A stretch of 64,000 bases of DNA from CAVVZJ01 sp963752755 (lineage in GTDB: Bacteria; Planctomycetota; Planctomycetia; Isosphaerales; Isosphaeraceae): NCBI GenBank assembly GCA_963752755.1, contig CAVVZJ010000001.1:1426001-1490000 (forward strand), read 5' to 3'. The position numbers and the translations under genes were made by a program. The notes below the pieces were generated by a model. That model worked only from the letters and a program-made list of their open reading frames with translations, ran no database searches and was not told the DNA's origin. Shown in pieces: positions 9,131-19,865 of this stretch; within the stretch, counting starts at the first letter, position 1, and the number at the start of each line of letters is the position of its first letter.

Positions 9131-9845
9131 ATGCTCGCAGGACGCCCCCGGCCCGCTATCCCCTCGTGATCCTCGCTGCTTCTGTGCCCCCTGGCCGGCT
9201 GCGGCTTGCTGGACGAGCATCAGAACCGAAAGATCCCCCATTACGGCGTTTACGACCCGTCGCAACCTCGCGAGCTGCAGATGGTCTCGACGCCTCCCTA
9301 CGTCATCGAGCCGCCCGACGAGCTGGAGGTCTCCGTCCGCCCCGCGACCCTCGACATCCCCCTGGTCAACGTCGTCGTCCGCCAGGACGGCGTGATCGAC
9401 CTCGGCTTCGCGGGCGAGGTCTACGTCGCCGGGTCTGACGATCCCCGAGGTCGAGCTGAAGATCGCCCAGCACCTCGCCCGCTCGCCGCCCAGCGCCAGC
9501 ATCCGCGAGCCGATCCAGGTGTCGGTCCGCCTCGTCAACGGCAGCCAGAGCAAGCAATACTACGTGATCGGCACGGTCAGCCAGCAAGGCGCCTTCCCCC
9601 TGACCGGCAGCGAGACCGTCCTCGACGCCATCCTCCGCGCCGGGCTTCGCACCAACAGCCTGCCCGAGAAAGCCTACCTGGCCCGCCCCCACCCCGCCGG
9701 CGGTCCGGACCAGGTGCTCCGGATCGACTGGGAGCGCATCAAGATGGGCGACACCTTCACCAATTATCAGCTCATGCCGGGCGACCGCATCGTCGTGCCC
9801 GGCGGCAAGCCACCCGGTTTGCTCAGCACCCTCTTCGGGGGTTGA
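9131..9845 (+). CDS. Wza-type polysaccharide export lipoprotein, frameshifted
   Basis: This gene encodes an outer-membrane capsule or exopolysaccharide export protein. A lipobox LCPLAGC precedes the presumed lipidated Cys encoded at 9200-9202. The Poly_export segment follows (YVIEPPDELEVSV and VVRQDGVIDLGFAGEVYVAG). An SLBB-like segment comes next (YYVIGTVSQQGAFPLTG and LMPGDRIVVPGG). Two shifts are needed. One lies at about 9166, because an in-frame TGA at 9167 separates the ATG at 9131 from the lipobox. The other is at about 9434, after which the frame continues as LTIPEVELKIAQHLARSPP. At about 235 residues the protein is shorter than Wza. The exact start is uncertain. Confidence 0.7.
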
Positions 9846-9993
9846 GCGAAACACGCCATGTGGTCTCTCTGCCTCTCGTGGGTCGGGCTCCGCCCGCCAT
9901 CTTCGAGACGGGACATCGAACGGAGCCCAATCTGCGGAACTCTTATCCCCCTAGCGGCTTAGGTCGACCAAGTGTCTCCTCCGACCATCAGGA

Positions 9994-11019
9994 TCAGACG
10001 CTGCTGCGGAAGTACATCACATCGCCGTCCTTGACGACGTAGTCCTTGCCTTCCAGCCGCTGGAGGTTCCGGGCCTTGGCCTCGCGCATGTTGCCGGCGG
10101 TCTGGAGGTCGTCGAAGGCGGTGACCTCGGCACGGATGAAGCCACGGGCCAGGTCGGTGTGGATCTTGCCGGCGGCATCGACGGCCGTGCCGCCGCGCTC
10201 CAGGTTCCAGCCGCGGACCTCGGGCTCGCCCGCGGTGAAAAACGTCAGGATGCCGACGGCGTCGTAAGCGGCCCGGATGATCCGGTCGCGGCCGAACTCG
10301 GTCACGCCCAGCTCGCCCATGAACGCCTCGCGGTCCTCGTCGCTCATCTCCGAAAGCTCCAGCTCCAGCTTGGCGTCGATCGCCAGCGCGTCGGGGGCGA
10401 GCGCCTTCAGGGCGTCGGGGACCTCGGTCCCTTGGGGGGCATTGAGGATCACGACCTGCGGCTTGTCGGTCAGCAGGCCGAACGACCGCATCGGCTTCTT
10501 TTCCTCGTCGGTTAGCTCCAGGGTTGAGACGGACTCGCCCTTCTCCAGGGTGTCGCGGACGCGGCGGACGACGTCCAGTTCCTTGAGCATCTGTTCGCGC
10601 TCGGGCCGGGGCTTCTTCACGTCGGCTTCAAGCCGCTCGGCTCGGTTGGTCACGACGCCCAGGTCCGCGAAGAGGATCTCGTCGCGGAAGTCGGCCAGTT
10701 CCTGGGCCGGGTCGGCGCCGGCGAAGCCGTTAAGGACGACGAGCAAGGCGTCTCCCTGGCGGATCAGGCCGAGTCGCTGAGGGTTGTCGCCGTGGGTCCC
10801 CTGGAGCAAGCCCGGCGTGTCGAGGATCTCGACGCTGGCGTAGATCGGCGGCTTCTTGGGCTTGTAGAGGTCCCAGAGGAAGTCGAGCCGGGGGTCGTGC
10901 AAGGTGGCGATGCCGACCTGCCCGGAATGGATCTTGCCCGGGTCAGGCCTGGCCCCGGTCAGGAGCTGAAACAATGTGCTCTTGCCGCTCCCGGCAAATC
11001 CGACCAATCCGGCACGCAT
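9994..11019 (-). CDS. YchF/OBG-family GTPase
   Basis: This 341-residue P-loop GTPase starts at ATG 11019. G1 is GFAGSGKST (residues 8-16), G3 is DTPG, and the C-terminus GKDYVVKDGDVMYFRSSV is the TGS domain typical of YchF. The coiled-coil segment between G4 and TGS is present (about residues 130-200). YchF proteins bind ribosomes and hydrolyse ATP or GTP. This copy departs from the usual MKIGIVGLPNVGKSTLF start and is shorter than the standard 363 residues, so it may be a paralogous branch. It converges on the export lipoprotein gene. Confidence 0.88.
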   Translation of the reverse strand: MRAGLVGFAGSGKSTLFQLLTGARPDPGKIHSGQVGIATLHDPRLDFLWDLYKPKKPPIYASVEILDTPGLLQGTHGDNPQRLGLIRQGDALLVVLNGFAGADPAQELADFRDEILFADLGVVTNRAERLEADVKKPRPEREQMLKELDVVRRVRDTLEKGESVSTLELTDEEKKPMRSFGLLTDKPQVVILNAPQGTEVPDALKALAPDALAIDAKLELELSEMSDEDREAFMGELGVTEFGRDRIIRAAYDAVGILTFFTAGEPEVRGWNLERGGTAVDAAGKIHTDLARGFIRAEVTAFDDLQTAGNMREAKARNLQRLEGKDYVVKDGDVMYFRSSV

Positions 11020-11136
11020 CGGGCAATCATCCTGCTCTGAGGTTCGTTCGGAAGCCGTCGGGGGTGGGCAATGCTCCCCACGGCGGGAATCAGCGCGTGT
11101 GGGTTGCACACGCCGGCACGAAGGGTTGTGTGGGGC

Positions 11137-13415
11137 TCAGGCCCGCGCAGGCCGGAGGTGGGCCTCAAGGGCGTCGAGGCGGCCTTCGAGGTCACGGAGG
11201 TCTTCGGGGTCGAGCGCGTGGTGTCCAAAGCGAACGCGGTAGAACGCCTCGACGATCGCCGTGGGGATCTGGGCCAGTCGCTCGGCACCGCCGCCCCGGT
11301 CGCCGAGGAAGGCGTGGGCACGGCGAGCGAACTCACGCGGCGTCTCCGAAGTCGGCCGCTCCAGGCCCGACTCGGCGAGCAGGCGGATCAATCGGTGGTA
11401 CGACGCCATGCCGTGACCCAGCCGGCTATCGCTGTCCCCCCGGTCGGCATACCGGTGGAGCAGTCGGCCGACGAGCCAGCGAAGCGCCTGGATCAGGCCC
11501 ACGGCCAGCAGCATCGTGACGACGGAGACGAGGAACCCGCGCCAGCTGAAGAATTCGCTCGTGTTTTCGAAGTAGAAGAGCCAGCTCAGCGCGGTCGCGG
11601 AGACTGTTGTACATCATCCGGAAGCCGCGTGCCGCCTCGCTCGCCAGTTGCCGGATCGGGCCATAGATGAGCTGATTCTGACGCTCCTGGTCGAAGCCGA
11701 CGACGTAAAAGACCCAGAAATGACGCAGCGCGTCGGTGATGGTTCGGAACCGCGACGACACCCCGCCGACCTGCGCCACCAGGTCGTCACGCTGCTGGGC
11801 GGGGGTTGGGTCGAGCGTCAGCCAGATCGGCCAGCCGGCCGCGTCGCGGCCGATCAGGGCCTCGACCCAGCTATGGGCGTGTTTCTCGCGGACGGTCATC
11901 ACCTGGAACAGCTCGTTCCAGTCGCCACCCTTAAAGCCGTTGACCATCCGGGTCGGAATGCCCTGGGCACGGAGCAAGAGCGTGAGGGCGCTGGCGAAGT
12001 ACTCGCAGTGGCCCTCCTGGCGGTTTTGCAGGAAGTCGAGGACCGGGTCGATCGTCGGATCGACCGGCGCCATGCTGAGCGTATAGAAGAACTTCCCCGA
12101 AGACCGCAGATACGCTTCGAGGCGGTGTGCCCGTTGGGGCAAGGGGGTCGCCTCGTTGTCGCCGAGGATCTCGTCGCCGAGCTCTCGGAGTGGTCCGGCG
12201 ATCGCCGCGGGGACCTCCAGCAGCTTGCGCCTCTGGGTGCGCCGGGGATAGAACTCGTTCGTCTGTGGTAGTTGATCGCCGAGTGTCGGCCCAGACCTCA
12301 TAATCGTAGGTGCCGGCGGACGTCGGCGAGGATTGCTCGAACGAGGCATTGCTTCGCTGACCGAGCCGGTAGAGGGTGCCGTCGAACTGGTTCATGGCGA
12401 TCTCGTCGCCACTCCGGCTGGAGACACCGTGGATGGGTCGCATGGCGAACAGGACGTCGCCCTCGGTCGCCTCCAACTTGATTCGCTGGGCGAGCGTCGC
12501 CTGCGACGCGGGTGCCGGGAAGGGCACGCGATCGACCTGGATCGGTAACTGATTCTCGCGAATCCAGCGACCATCCTCATAGATCACCAGCGTGACCCCA
12601 CGCCAGAGCGTGTCGTCCGGCGGATGGACCTTTCGGTCGCGGGCGTCGTAGGACTCGACGGTCATCACGACGCTGTCATTCTCAAGGATCTCGCCCATCC
12701 GTCCGAGCTGGACCTCGTCGCTAAACCCGGTCAGGTGCTTCGAGGACGAAGACGAGATGCCGTTGCTGGCGGCCGTACTCCAGCGCGGCATGATCAAGAA
12801 GATCAGGCCGCCCAGAGCGAGCGTCGTGACGGCCACCGCAAGAGTCGAGAGCACGAAACCGAGGTTGAATAACCCCGGATACGGATTGCGGACATCGGTC
12901 TGCGGGCTGACGACAACGCCCGCCTCGGGGGCCATGCGGGCGGCTTCGCGGTGGAGGTGGAAGAGGCCGAGTGTCCAGAGTGACATCAAGGCCCAGGCGA
13001 CCAGCAAGAGCCCCACCTCGTGGCTCTGGCTCAGGTAGACGCCGATGACCACCTGAACCAGGCCCAGCAGGAAAAGGAACCAGTCGTCCTCGAACGTCTT
13101 GGGCAAGAACGTCTTGAGGATCTGGAGATAGACCAGCCAGTGCCCGAGGGCCAGAGGCAGGGCCTCGGGGTTGGCCCAGTATTCCATCATCGCGATGACG
13201 AACGAGCCCATCGCGAGGAAGTTGGCCAGGTCGCGAGCCAGGCCCCGACGCGGATGGCGGTCCACGGTCAGGAAGGCCACCAGACCCGCCGCCGCCACAC
13301 CCAGCGGGTAGAGCATCGCCAGCCGGCTATACTCCTGGGCGTTGATGCTCAGAACCGTCGTGGCGAGCGTCAGCATTGCATACATGCTGGCTCGATAGAG
13401 CCGGACCAGCTTCAT
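11137..13415 (-). CDS. TgpA-like transmembrane transglutaminase, two frameshifts
   Basis: A reconstructed protein of about 759 residues. The N-terminal region has several membrane helices (residues 10-240), followed by a periplasmic segment and a transglutaminase core. In the core, EGHCEYFASALTLLLRAQGIPTRMVNG holds the catalytic Cys, KHAHSWVEA the His and LTLDPTP the Asp. After another membrane helix comes a DUF4129-like tail (FARRAHAFLGDRGG). Shifts at about 12287 and 11605 split it into three frames. The start ATG at 13415 overlaps the DUF58 stop by four bases (ATGA). It forms an operon with DUF58 and MoxR, a conserved bacterial trio of unknown exact function. Confidence 0.85.
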
Positions 13416-14756
13416 GATCGGCCCTCCGCCGTCGCCGACGCGTCGCGACCGTCGGCCGATGTGCCGTCAGGCCGGGCGCGGCCGTTGCCGTCGACCCGGG
13501 CCGGGGAGAACGAAGGGGAGGCGGTCTCGAACTCGATCAGGCCGTCGAGGTCGCCACGCGAGACGTCGAGCAGATGGACCCGACCGGAGAGCCCACGTAG
13601 CGACCCTTCGGCCAGGCGCTCGGAACGACTGGCTTCCTCGGCCAGCTTGATCGCTCGCGTCGAAACGACGACGATCAGCGCCTCGCGAAGCATGGCCGGC
13701 GGCATCGCGTCGAAGAGGTTCGAGAGTCGGCACTCGTCCGAGCTGCCCATCAAGGCCAGGCATTCGAGCAACTCGTGCAGCAGCTTCACCGACGCCGGCC
13801 CTTGCCTCAGCCCCGGCGTTGGACCGGTCCAGCCGAGCAGGAGCCGACGGCCCGACTGGCGGCAGGTCTCGAAACAAACCGTCGCGGCGAACCGGATAGC
13901 CGCCTCGAGGACCTCGCGTTGTTGTTCGGTGGCCATACCGGGAAGCCAGGGGTCGAGTAGGACGGCCAGTTCCTGGTCGCTCTGCTGCTCGAACTCCTTG
14001 ACCATCGGCTGGCCGAGCCGCGCCGTGGTCCGCCAGTGAATCCAGCGCATGCTGTCGCCCGGCCGGTAATCGCGAAGACCGTGGTATTCCTGCTGCTGGG
14101 CCGATCGGTCGTGCCGACGGCCGCGGCGGGTCTCGGTCGATTCCCGCTGGAGCTGGTGCCAGCGTCGCGAGAGGCGTCCGATCGTCGGATAGACGAACAG
14201 AGAGCCGGGCCTCGGCAGGATCTCGCTCCGCTCCAGGAGGCCGAACGGTGCCCGGGTAATGACCTCCAGTGATCGAAATATGTACTTGCCCCGCGATGGG
14301 CTTGGCCCTTGCCATCGCAGCCGTCGCCGCTCACCGGCCGGCACCCGGTCGAAGATCACCCGTGGGATCAGCCTCGCACCGCCGGCACCCGGCTCGTCGT
14401 GCGGCACCAGTTCATCGACCACCTCAAGGGCGAGCACCGCGGTCGCTCGTCGCCGGTTCTCCAGGCTATAGTCGAGCACCAGCGGGCCGCCTGAGAAGAC
14501 GATAGTCGGGCAGCCGGCGGCCGACCTCGACCTTGCGGAGCATCGACAGCGAGATCACGAACGAAGCCGCGATCGGGCCCGCCGCCAGCCCGGCCGTCAG
14601 CAATAAGAGGTTGATCTGTTGATAGAGACCTGTGCCCATCAAGGCCAGCCAGATGGCGAGGTAACCCAGACCCGCACCGGTCCAGCGCGAACGCTGGTTC
14701 GGCCGGAGCCAGCCGCTCAGGCGGTTGATCGGGTCGAGAACGCGGGGCAGTCTCAT
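13412..14756 (-). CDS. DUF58 (von Willebrand A-like) membrane protein, one frameshift
   Basis: The protein begins MRLPRVLDPINRLSGWLRP and has two membrane helices at about residues 28-70, then RKVEVGRRLPD. A one-base shift at about 14497 moves the frame, which continues VFSGGPLVLDYSLENRRR. The DUF58 signature is plain further on: REYRPGD-like HGLRDYRPGDSMRWIHWRTTA, then KEFEQQSDQELAVLLD, the start of the vWA-like part with its DxxxP metal region. The length is about 447 residues. The family is almost always encoded next to a MoxR ATPase, as here (14849-15826), and before a transglutaminase. Confidence 0.87.
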
Positions 14757-14848
14757 GCGGCGGCGAGTCTCGGGGATAATCGGCGTTGAGAGCTGGGGAA
14801 CCTTCGATTCAGGAACGGGGAGCCAACCGGGCCGGGCCTCCGGACGGA

Positions 14849-15826
14849 TCAGGTGGGCACCTTGAGCCGCTCGATCAGATCACCGATGATCGCCTCCGCG
14901 GCGCCGAACTCGCCGGCCTGGAGGAACGACTTGCCCACGACCCGGTGGGCCAGCACCGGCGCCGCCAGGCTCTTGACGTCGTCGGGCACGACGTAATCGC
15001 GACCGGAGACCAGGGCCAGGCTCTGCGACGCCCGGTAGAGCGTCAGGGCGCCCCGGGTGCTCACGCCGACGTGCAGTTCCTCGCTATCGCGGGTGGCATG
15101 CACGAGGTCGAGCAGGTAATCCGACACCGCGTCGTCCACCCGGATCTGCCGCACGGCCCGCTGCAAGGCGACGACTTCCTCGGCCGTGAGCACCGGCTTG
15201 AGGTTCTCGACCGGCTCACCCGAGCGGTGTGAGGTGAGAATGCGCCGCTCCTCGGAACGCACCGGGTAGCCCATCCGGATGCGGATCAGGAACCGATCGA
15301 GCTGGCTCTCCGGCAGGACGTACGTCCCCTCGAACTCGAATGGGTTTTGCGTCGCCAGCACCAGAAACGGCGGCGGCAGGTGATGCGTCTTGCCCTCGAC
15401 GGAGACCTGCCGGTCGCTCATCGCTTCCAGCAAGGCACTCTGGGTCCGGGGGGTCGTGCGGTTGATCTCGTCGGCGAGGATGATGTTGGCGAAGATCGGT
15501 CCAGGTTTGAAGATAAACTCCCCGCTGGCCGTGTTGTAGACGCTCGAACCGAGGATATCCGAGGGCAGCAGGTCGGGCGTGAACTGGATGCGCCGAAACG
15601 AGCAGTCGATGCTCGCCGCCAGCGCCCGCGCCAGCAACGTCTTGCCGACGCCCGGCACGTCCTCGATCAGCACGTGCCCCTCGGCCAGCAAGGCCACCAC
15701 GGCCAGCCGGACCACGTCGTGTTTTCCCAGCACGACCGATTCGACGTTCTCCAGGAGCCGGGTCAGAGTCGGCAGGGTCGCGGACACGGGCAGGTCGTTG
15801 GCCACGGCCATCTGAGAAGGATTCAT
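14849..15826 (-). CDS. MoxR-family AAA+ ATPase
   Basis: This 325-residue ATPase starts at ATG 15826 (MNPSQMAVANDLPVSATL). Walker A is EDVPGVGKTLLARALA and Walker B is ILADEINRTTPRTQSALLEA. Sensor 1 is VLATQNPFEFEGTYVLPES, and the lid domain ends GEFGAAEAIIGDLIERLKVP. MoxR proteins act as chaperone-like remodellers for partner proteins that carry vWA or DUF58 domains. The DUF58 gene starts 92 bases downstream, so it is the likely partner. A good promoter lies upstream at 15911-15939. Confidence 0.92.
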   Translation of the reverse strand: MNPSQMAVANDLPVSATLPTLTRLLENVESVVLGKHDVVRLAVVALLAEGHVLIEDVPGVGKTLLARALAASIDCSFRRIQFTPDLLPSDILGSSVYNTASGEFIFKPGPIFANIILADEINRTTPRTQSALLEAMSDRQVSVEGKTHHLPPPFLVLATQNPFEFEGTYVLPESQLDRFLIRIRMGYPVRSEERRILTSHRSGEPVENLKPVLTAEEVVALQRAVRQIRVDDAVSDYLLDLVHATRDSEELHVGVSTRGALTLYRASQSLALVSGRDYVVPDDVKSLAAPVLAHRVVGKSFLQAGEFGAAEAIIGDLIERLKVPT

Positions 15827-15910
15827 GCGCGAGCCTTCAATAGCGATCCGAGACACACGATGGACTGACCGGCACCCGTCGGGGCGCGAGCCGGAAGCTC
15901 CGGCCGTGAT

Positions 15911-15939
15911 AGTATAAACGCTCCGGCGAGCGATTCCAA
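15911..15939 (-). promoter_or_regulatory. Sigma70-type promoter for the moxR operon
   Basis: On the minus strand TTGGAA (15939-15934) and TATACT (15916-15911) are separated by exactly 17 bases, about 85 bases before the moxR ATG. The upstream side is free of genes, since the DUF1501 gene ends at 15986. Confidence 0.6.
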
Positions 15940-15985
15940 CGACCGGCCCCGGCGGTCAAGGCGCCCGGAGGGTGGTCCGCAAGTC

Positions 15986-17428
15986 TCAGGCCAGGATCGC
16001 GTTGAGGACCCGCGCCGGCTCAACCCCCGTGAGCTTGAAGTCGAGCCCCTGGTAGCGATAGGTCAACTTGTGGTGATCGACGCCAAGGACGTGCAGCATC
16101 GTCGCGTGCAGATCACGGACGTGGACCGGGTTCTCGACGGCGTGGTAGCCAAGTTCATCGGTGGCGCCGTAGGTCAGGCCCCCCCGGATGCCGCCGCCGG
16201 CCAGCCACATCGAGAAGCCGCGGATGTGGTGGTCGCGGCCGGGCTGCTTCCCCTTGCCCTGGAACATCGGCGTGCGGCCGAACTCGCCACCCCAGATAAC
16301 CAGCGTCTCGTCGAGCATCCCCCGCTGCTTGAGGTCCTTGACCAGGGCCGCCGCCGGCCCGTCGCAGAGGCCGCAGCAGGTCTCCATGTAGGGAACGAGG
16401 TCGCCGTGGTGGTCCCAGCCGCGATGATAAAGCTGGATGAACCGCACCCCGCGCTCGGCTAGCCGACGGGCCATCAGGCAGTTGGCCGCGAACGTGCCGT
16501 CGGGACGGCTCGCTCCGTACATCGCCCGTACAGGCTCGGGCTCATTGGAGAAGTCGGCCAGTTCCGGCACGCTGAGTTGCATCCGGAAAGCCAGCTCGTA
16601 CTGGGCGATTCGCGTCTGGATCTCCGCACCAGGGGCGGACTCCGCCCGGATCGCGTTCAGCTCGTTGACCGTGTCGAGCAGACGTCGCTGCTCTTGCCGA
16701 TCGACGCCCGGCGGGTTGCTCAGGTAATGGACCGGGTCGCCAATCGAGTTGAGCCGCACGCCCTGGTAGCGTCCCGGCAAAAACCCGCTGCCCCACTGCC
16801 GCGAGGCGATCGGCTGGGGGTTGCGGCCCCCTTCGCTCGTCAGGACGACGAAGCCCGGCAAGTTCTCCGACATGCTGCCCAGGCCATAGGTCACCCACGA
16901 CCCCATGCTCGGCCTGCCCGAGATCGAGGTCCCGGTGTTCATGACCGTGTGGGCGGGGTCGTGGTTGATCTGGTCCGTGTGCATCGACCGGATGATGCAG
17001 ATCTCGTCGGCGATCTCAGCCGTGTGCGGCAGGATGTCCGCGATCTCCTGGCCCGACTTCCCGTGCTTCCGGAACCGGAACTGTGGCGCCAGGCAACGGA
17101 GTTCCTGCCCTTGAAGCTGCGCGATCGGCTGCCCGGCGGTGAATGACTCGGGCATCGTCTGCCCGTCGAGCCGGGCCAGCTCGGGCTTGTTGTCGAACGT
17201 CTCCAGGTGCGACGGCCCGCCCGACATGTAGAGGAAGATGACCCGCTTGGCCTTCGGCGCGAAGTGCGGCAGGCCCGACAGGCCAACGCTCCCCGATTCC
17301 GGTTCGGCGGCGCCGAGCCACTCCGGCGACATCAAGGAGCCCAGCGCCACCGAGCCGAGGCCCAGGGCGGAGCGGCCGAGGAACGTCCGGCGGGTCAGTT
17401 CGAGCTGTCGGCCTTCGCGGGGGTCCAT
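15986..17428 (-). CDS. DUF1501 domain protein, TAT-exported
   Basis: This 480-residue protein belongs to the sulfatase-like DUF1501 family, which is strongly expanded in planctomycetes. A twin-arginine signal is visible at residues 11-26 (LTRRTFLGRSALGLGS). Family features include FLYMSGGPSHLETFDNKP, SMHTDQINHDPAHTVMNTG, VIWGGEFGRTPMFQGKGKQ and GRDHHIRGFSMWLAGGG, which resemble the metal sites of alkaline-phosphatase-fold enzymes. It follows the cytochrome gene by 13 bases on the same strand. DUF1501 and DUF1549/DUF1553 proteins are regularly encoded as a pair and are thought to act together in the periplasm. The substrate is unknown. Confidence 0.93.
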   Translation of the reverse strand: MDPREGRQLELTRRTFLGRSALGLGSVALGSLMSPEWLGAAEPESGSVGLSGLPHFAPKAKRVIFLYMSGGPSHLETFDNKPELARLDGQTMPESFTAGQPIAQLQGQELRCLAPQFRFRKHGKSGQEIADILPHTAEIADEICIIRSMHTDQINHDPAHTVMNTGTSISGRPSMGSWVTYGLGSMSENLPGFVVLTSEGGRNPQPIASRQWGSGFLPGRYQGVRLNSIGDPVHYLSNPPGVDRQEQRRLLDTVNELNAIRAESAPGAEIQTRIAQYELAFRMQLSVPELADFSNEPEPVRAMYGASRPDGTFAANCLMARRLAERGVRFIQLYHRGWDHHGDLVPYMETCCGLCDGPAAALVKDLKQRGMLDETLVIWGGEFGRTPMFQGKGKQPGRDHHIRGFSMWLAGGGIRGGLTYGATDELGYHAVENPVHVRDLHATMLHVLGVDHHKLTYRYQGLDFKLTGVEPARVLNAILA

Positions 17429-17441
17429 GAACGGGCCTCAA

Positions 17442-19865
17442 TCAGTAGCGAGTGATCGACTCGTGAAGGTTCAGGATCGCCCGGGCGACCGACGTCCAGG
17501 CGGCCAGTTCGACGGCGTCAATCCCCTCCGGTCGCGACGCCAGCCCAACGCCCAGCAAGGCGTTCGCCGTCTCCGGGTCCGCGGAAAAGTAGGACCGGCT
17601 CTGCTCATAATGCCGGAGCAGCGCCGCAACCTCGCGATCCTCCGGCATCCGCGAGAGCGCGATCCGCCAGGCTTGCCTGATGCGACCGACCGGTGTCGGG
17701 CCGCCCTCGCGGATCGCCCGGGTCGCCAGGCCGCGGGCCGCCTCGATGAAGCTCGGGTCGTTCAGCAGGGTCAAGGCCGCCAGCGGCGTGTTGCTGATCG
17801 GCCGACGGGCGGTGCATTCCTCGCGCGTCGGGGCGTCGAAGGCGCGGAGCATTGGGTGCAGGAACTGGCGTTGCCAGTGCGTGTACACCCCCCGCCGGTA
17901 CTGGTTCCCGTCCTGATCGGCCTGATACTCCCGCCTCGGGAAGTTCAGGGGCTGATAATACCCGACCGGCTGGTAGGGCCGCGCGCTCGGACCGCCGACA
18001 CGAGCGACGAGCAAGCCACTTGCCACAAGCGCCGAGTCGCGGATCATCTCCGCCGGCAACCGGAACCGCCCTTGCCTCGCGAACAGGCGGTTCTCCGGAT
18101 CCTGCTCCGACGTACCCCGATCCACCACCGACGACTGCCGGTAAGCCCGCGACGTGACAATCAGGCGCACGGTCCCCTTGACGTCCCAGCCCCCATCGGC
18201 GAACTCGACCGCCAGCCAGTCGAGCAGTTCCGGATGCGTTGGCCACTCGCCTTGCGCCCCGTTGTCGTCGAGCGATCGCGACAACCCCTCGCCGAAGAAG
18301 AGATACCAGAGCCGGTTGACGAAGACGCGGGCCGTCTGCGGATGCCTCGGCGAGGTCAGCCAGTGTGCCAGGTCGAGCCGGTTGGCCTTTCGACTTTCGA
18401 CCCCCAGCCCGCCGATCGACTCGGGCACGGCGGGCTCGACGACCGGCCCGCTCTCGTCCATCCAGTCGCCCCGGGGCAGGACTCGCATCGTCCGCGGTTC
18501 GACCGCTTCCGTGATCATCGTCCGACGCTCTCGCCCCTCGATCGCCCGTCGCTCCCAGCGAAGCGTTTCCAGCAGGTCGCCGAACAGGGCCGCCTCGCCC
18601 GGCCAGGGACTCCCCTTCACGTCCGCCGCCGACCCTCCCAGCAGGTCCGTCAGGGTGTCGGTTTGCGACGTGACCCGCTCCAGCTCGTCGCGGTCGGCCT
18701 GCGAGATCAGGACGTCCCGCTCGGGAGCACGGACCGTCGGGGTGATGTCGGGACCGGGGAAGGCCCCACGCTCGCGGATGTCGGCGAAGAAGGCGGCGAG
18801 GCTGTAGAAGTCGCGCTGGGTGTAGGGGTCGAACTTGTGGTCGTGGCACTCGGCGCAGCCCATCGTCGCGCCCATCCAGACGACCGAGACGTTCCGCACC
18901 CGATCGGCGGCGTACTTGGCCCGATACTCCTTGTCCTGTGTCCCGCCCTCGTGGGTCGTCTGGAGCACACGGTTGTAGCCGGTTGCCACGATTGCCTCGA
19001 CCGTCGCCCCCGGCAGCAAGTCGCCGGCAAGCTGCTCGACCGTGAAGCGGTCGAACGGCATGTTGGCGTTGAAGGCATTGATGACGTAATCCCGATAGGG
19101 CGAAATGTGGTGCTCCTGATCGCCGTGGTAGCCAACCGTATCCGCGTACCGCACCAGGTCGAGCCAGTACATCGCCAGTCGCTCGCCGAAGTGCGGTGAC
19201 GCCAGCAGGCGATCGACCAGCCGCTCGTAGGCATCCGGCCGATCGTCAGCCTGGAACGCCTCGACCTCGGCGACCGTCGGCGGCAATCCCGTCAGGTCGA
19301 ACGAGAGGCGACGGATCAGGGTCACGCGATCCGACTCCGCTGCCGGCTCCATTCCTGCGGCCTCGATCTTCGCCAGCAGAAACCGATCAATGGCCCCCAG
19401 TGGCCAGTCTCCCCGCTCGACCGCCGGCACGACGGGCCTCTCGGGCGGCACAAGTGACCAGTGCCGCTCGTAACCCGCCCCCTGTTCGATCCAGCGCCGG
19501 AGCAAGGCCGCCTCGTTCGCCGAAACCGGCTTGCCGTGTCCCTTCGGCGGCATCCGGAGCGTCTCGTCCTCGACTGTGACGCGGAAGACCAGCTCGCTTC
19601 CCTCCGGGTCACCGGGCGCGATCGCCGGGCCGTTCTCGCGACGAGCCTTCGCGTTACTCTCGACGTCCAGCCTCAGCTCCGCCTTGCGACGGCCAGCGTC
19701 CGGCCCGTGACAGGCGAAGCAACGGTCGGCGAGGATCGGCCGGATGTCGCGATTGAATCGGACCTCCCCCGGTCCGTCCCGCGCCTGCGCTGCGGTCGCG
19801 ACCGTGACGGCCACGGCCAGCGTCGCCAGCCGGGCCAGGATCGCTCGTGTCCCGCTTGTCGTCAT
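17442..19865 (-). CDS. PSD1-type c-cytochrome with DUF1549 and DUF1553 domains
   Basis: This 807-residue exported protein has a signal peptide at residues 1-28. A single c-type haem site CFACHG (Cys49, Cys52, His53) sits in the typical context VRFNRDIRPILADRCFACHGPDAG. The DUF1549 domain follows (residues about 140-340, with CAECHDHKFDPYTQRDFYSL, a second CxxCH), then DUF1553 (residues about 490-790, RKANRLDLAHWLTSP and RVFVNRLWYLFFGEGL). The length is slightly short for the family because the middle region is compact. It is co-transcribed with the DUF1501 gene. Copy 1 of the dispersed repeat, with its promoter-like core, lies about 310 bases upstream and points at this gene. Confidence 0.93.
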   Translation of the reverse strand: MTTSGTRAILARLATLAVAVTVATAAQARDGPGEVRFNRDIRPILADRCFACHGPDAGRRKAELRLDVESNAKARRENGPAIAPGDPEGSELVFRVTVEDETLRMPPKGHGKPVSANEAALLRRWIEQGAGYERHWSLVPPERPVVPAVERGDWPLGAIDRFLLAKIEAAGMEPAAESDRVTLIRRLSFDLTGLPPTVAEVEAFQADDRPDAYERLVDRLLASPHFGERLAMYWLDLVRYADTVGYHGDQEHHISPYRDYVINAFNANMPFDRFTVEQLAGDLLPGATVEAIVATGYNRVLQTTHEGGTQDKEYRAKYAADRVRNVSVVWMGATMGCAECHDHKFDPYTQRDFYSLAAFFADIRERGAFPGPDITPTVRAPERDVLISQADRDELERVTSQTDTLTDLLGGSAADVKGSPWPGEAALFGDLLETLRWERRAIEGRERRTMITEAVEPRTMRVLPRGDWMDESGPVVEPAVPESIGGLGVESRKANRLDLAHWLTSPRHPQTARVFVNRLWYLFFGEGLSRSLDDNGAQGEWPTHPELLDWLAVEFADGGWDVKGTVRLIVTSRAYRQSSVVDRGTSEQDPENRLFARQGRFRLPAEMIRDSALVASGLLVARVGGPSARPYQPVGYYQPLNFPRREYQADQDGNQYRRGVYTHWQRQFLHPMLRAFDAPTREECTARRPISNTPLAALTLLNDPSFIEAARGLATRAIREGGPTPVGRIRQAWRIALSRMPEDREVAALLRHYEQSRSYFSADPETANALLGVGLASRPEGIDAVELAAWTSVARAILNLHESITRY

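Noticed and set aside
11041..11052. GTTCGTTCGG word resembling the conserved block of the dispersed element
   Set aside because: Only about 10 bases match, and neither the AT-rich part nor the TATAGC core is present, so it is probably chance.
17238..19199. 653-residue plus-strand frame
   Set aside because: It is antisense to the DUF1549/DUF1553 cytochrome, which has two CxxCH motifs and strong family features. The frame is open only because of the high GC content.
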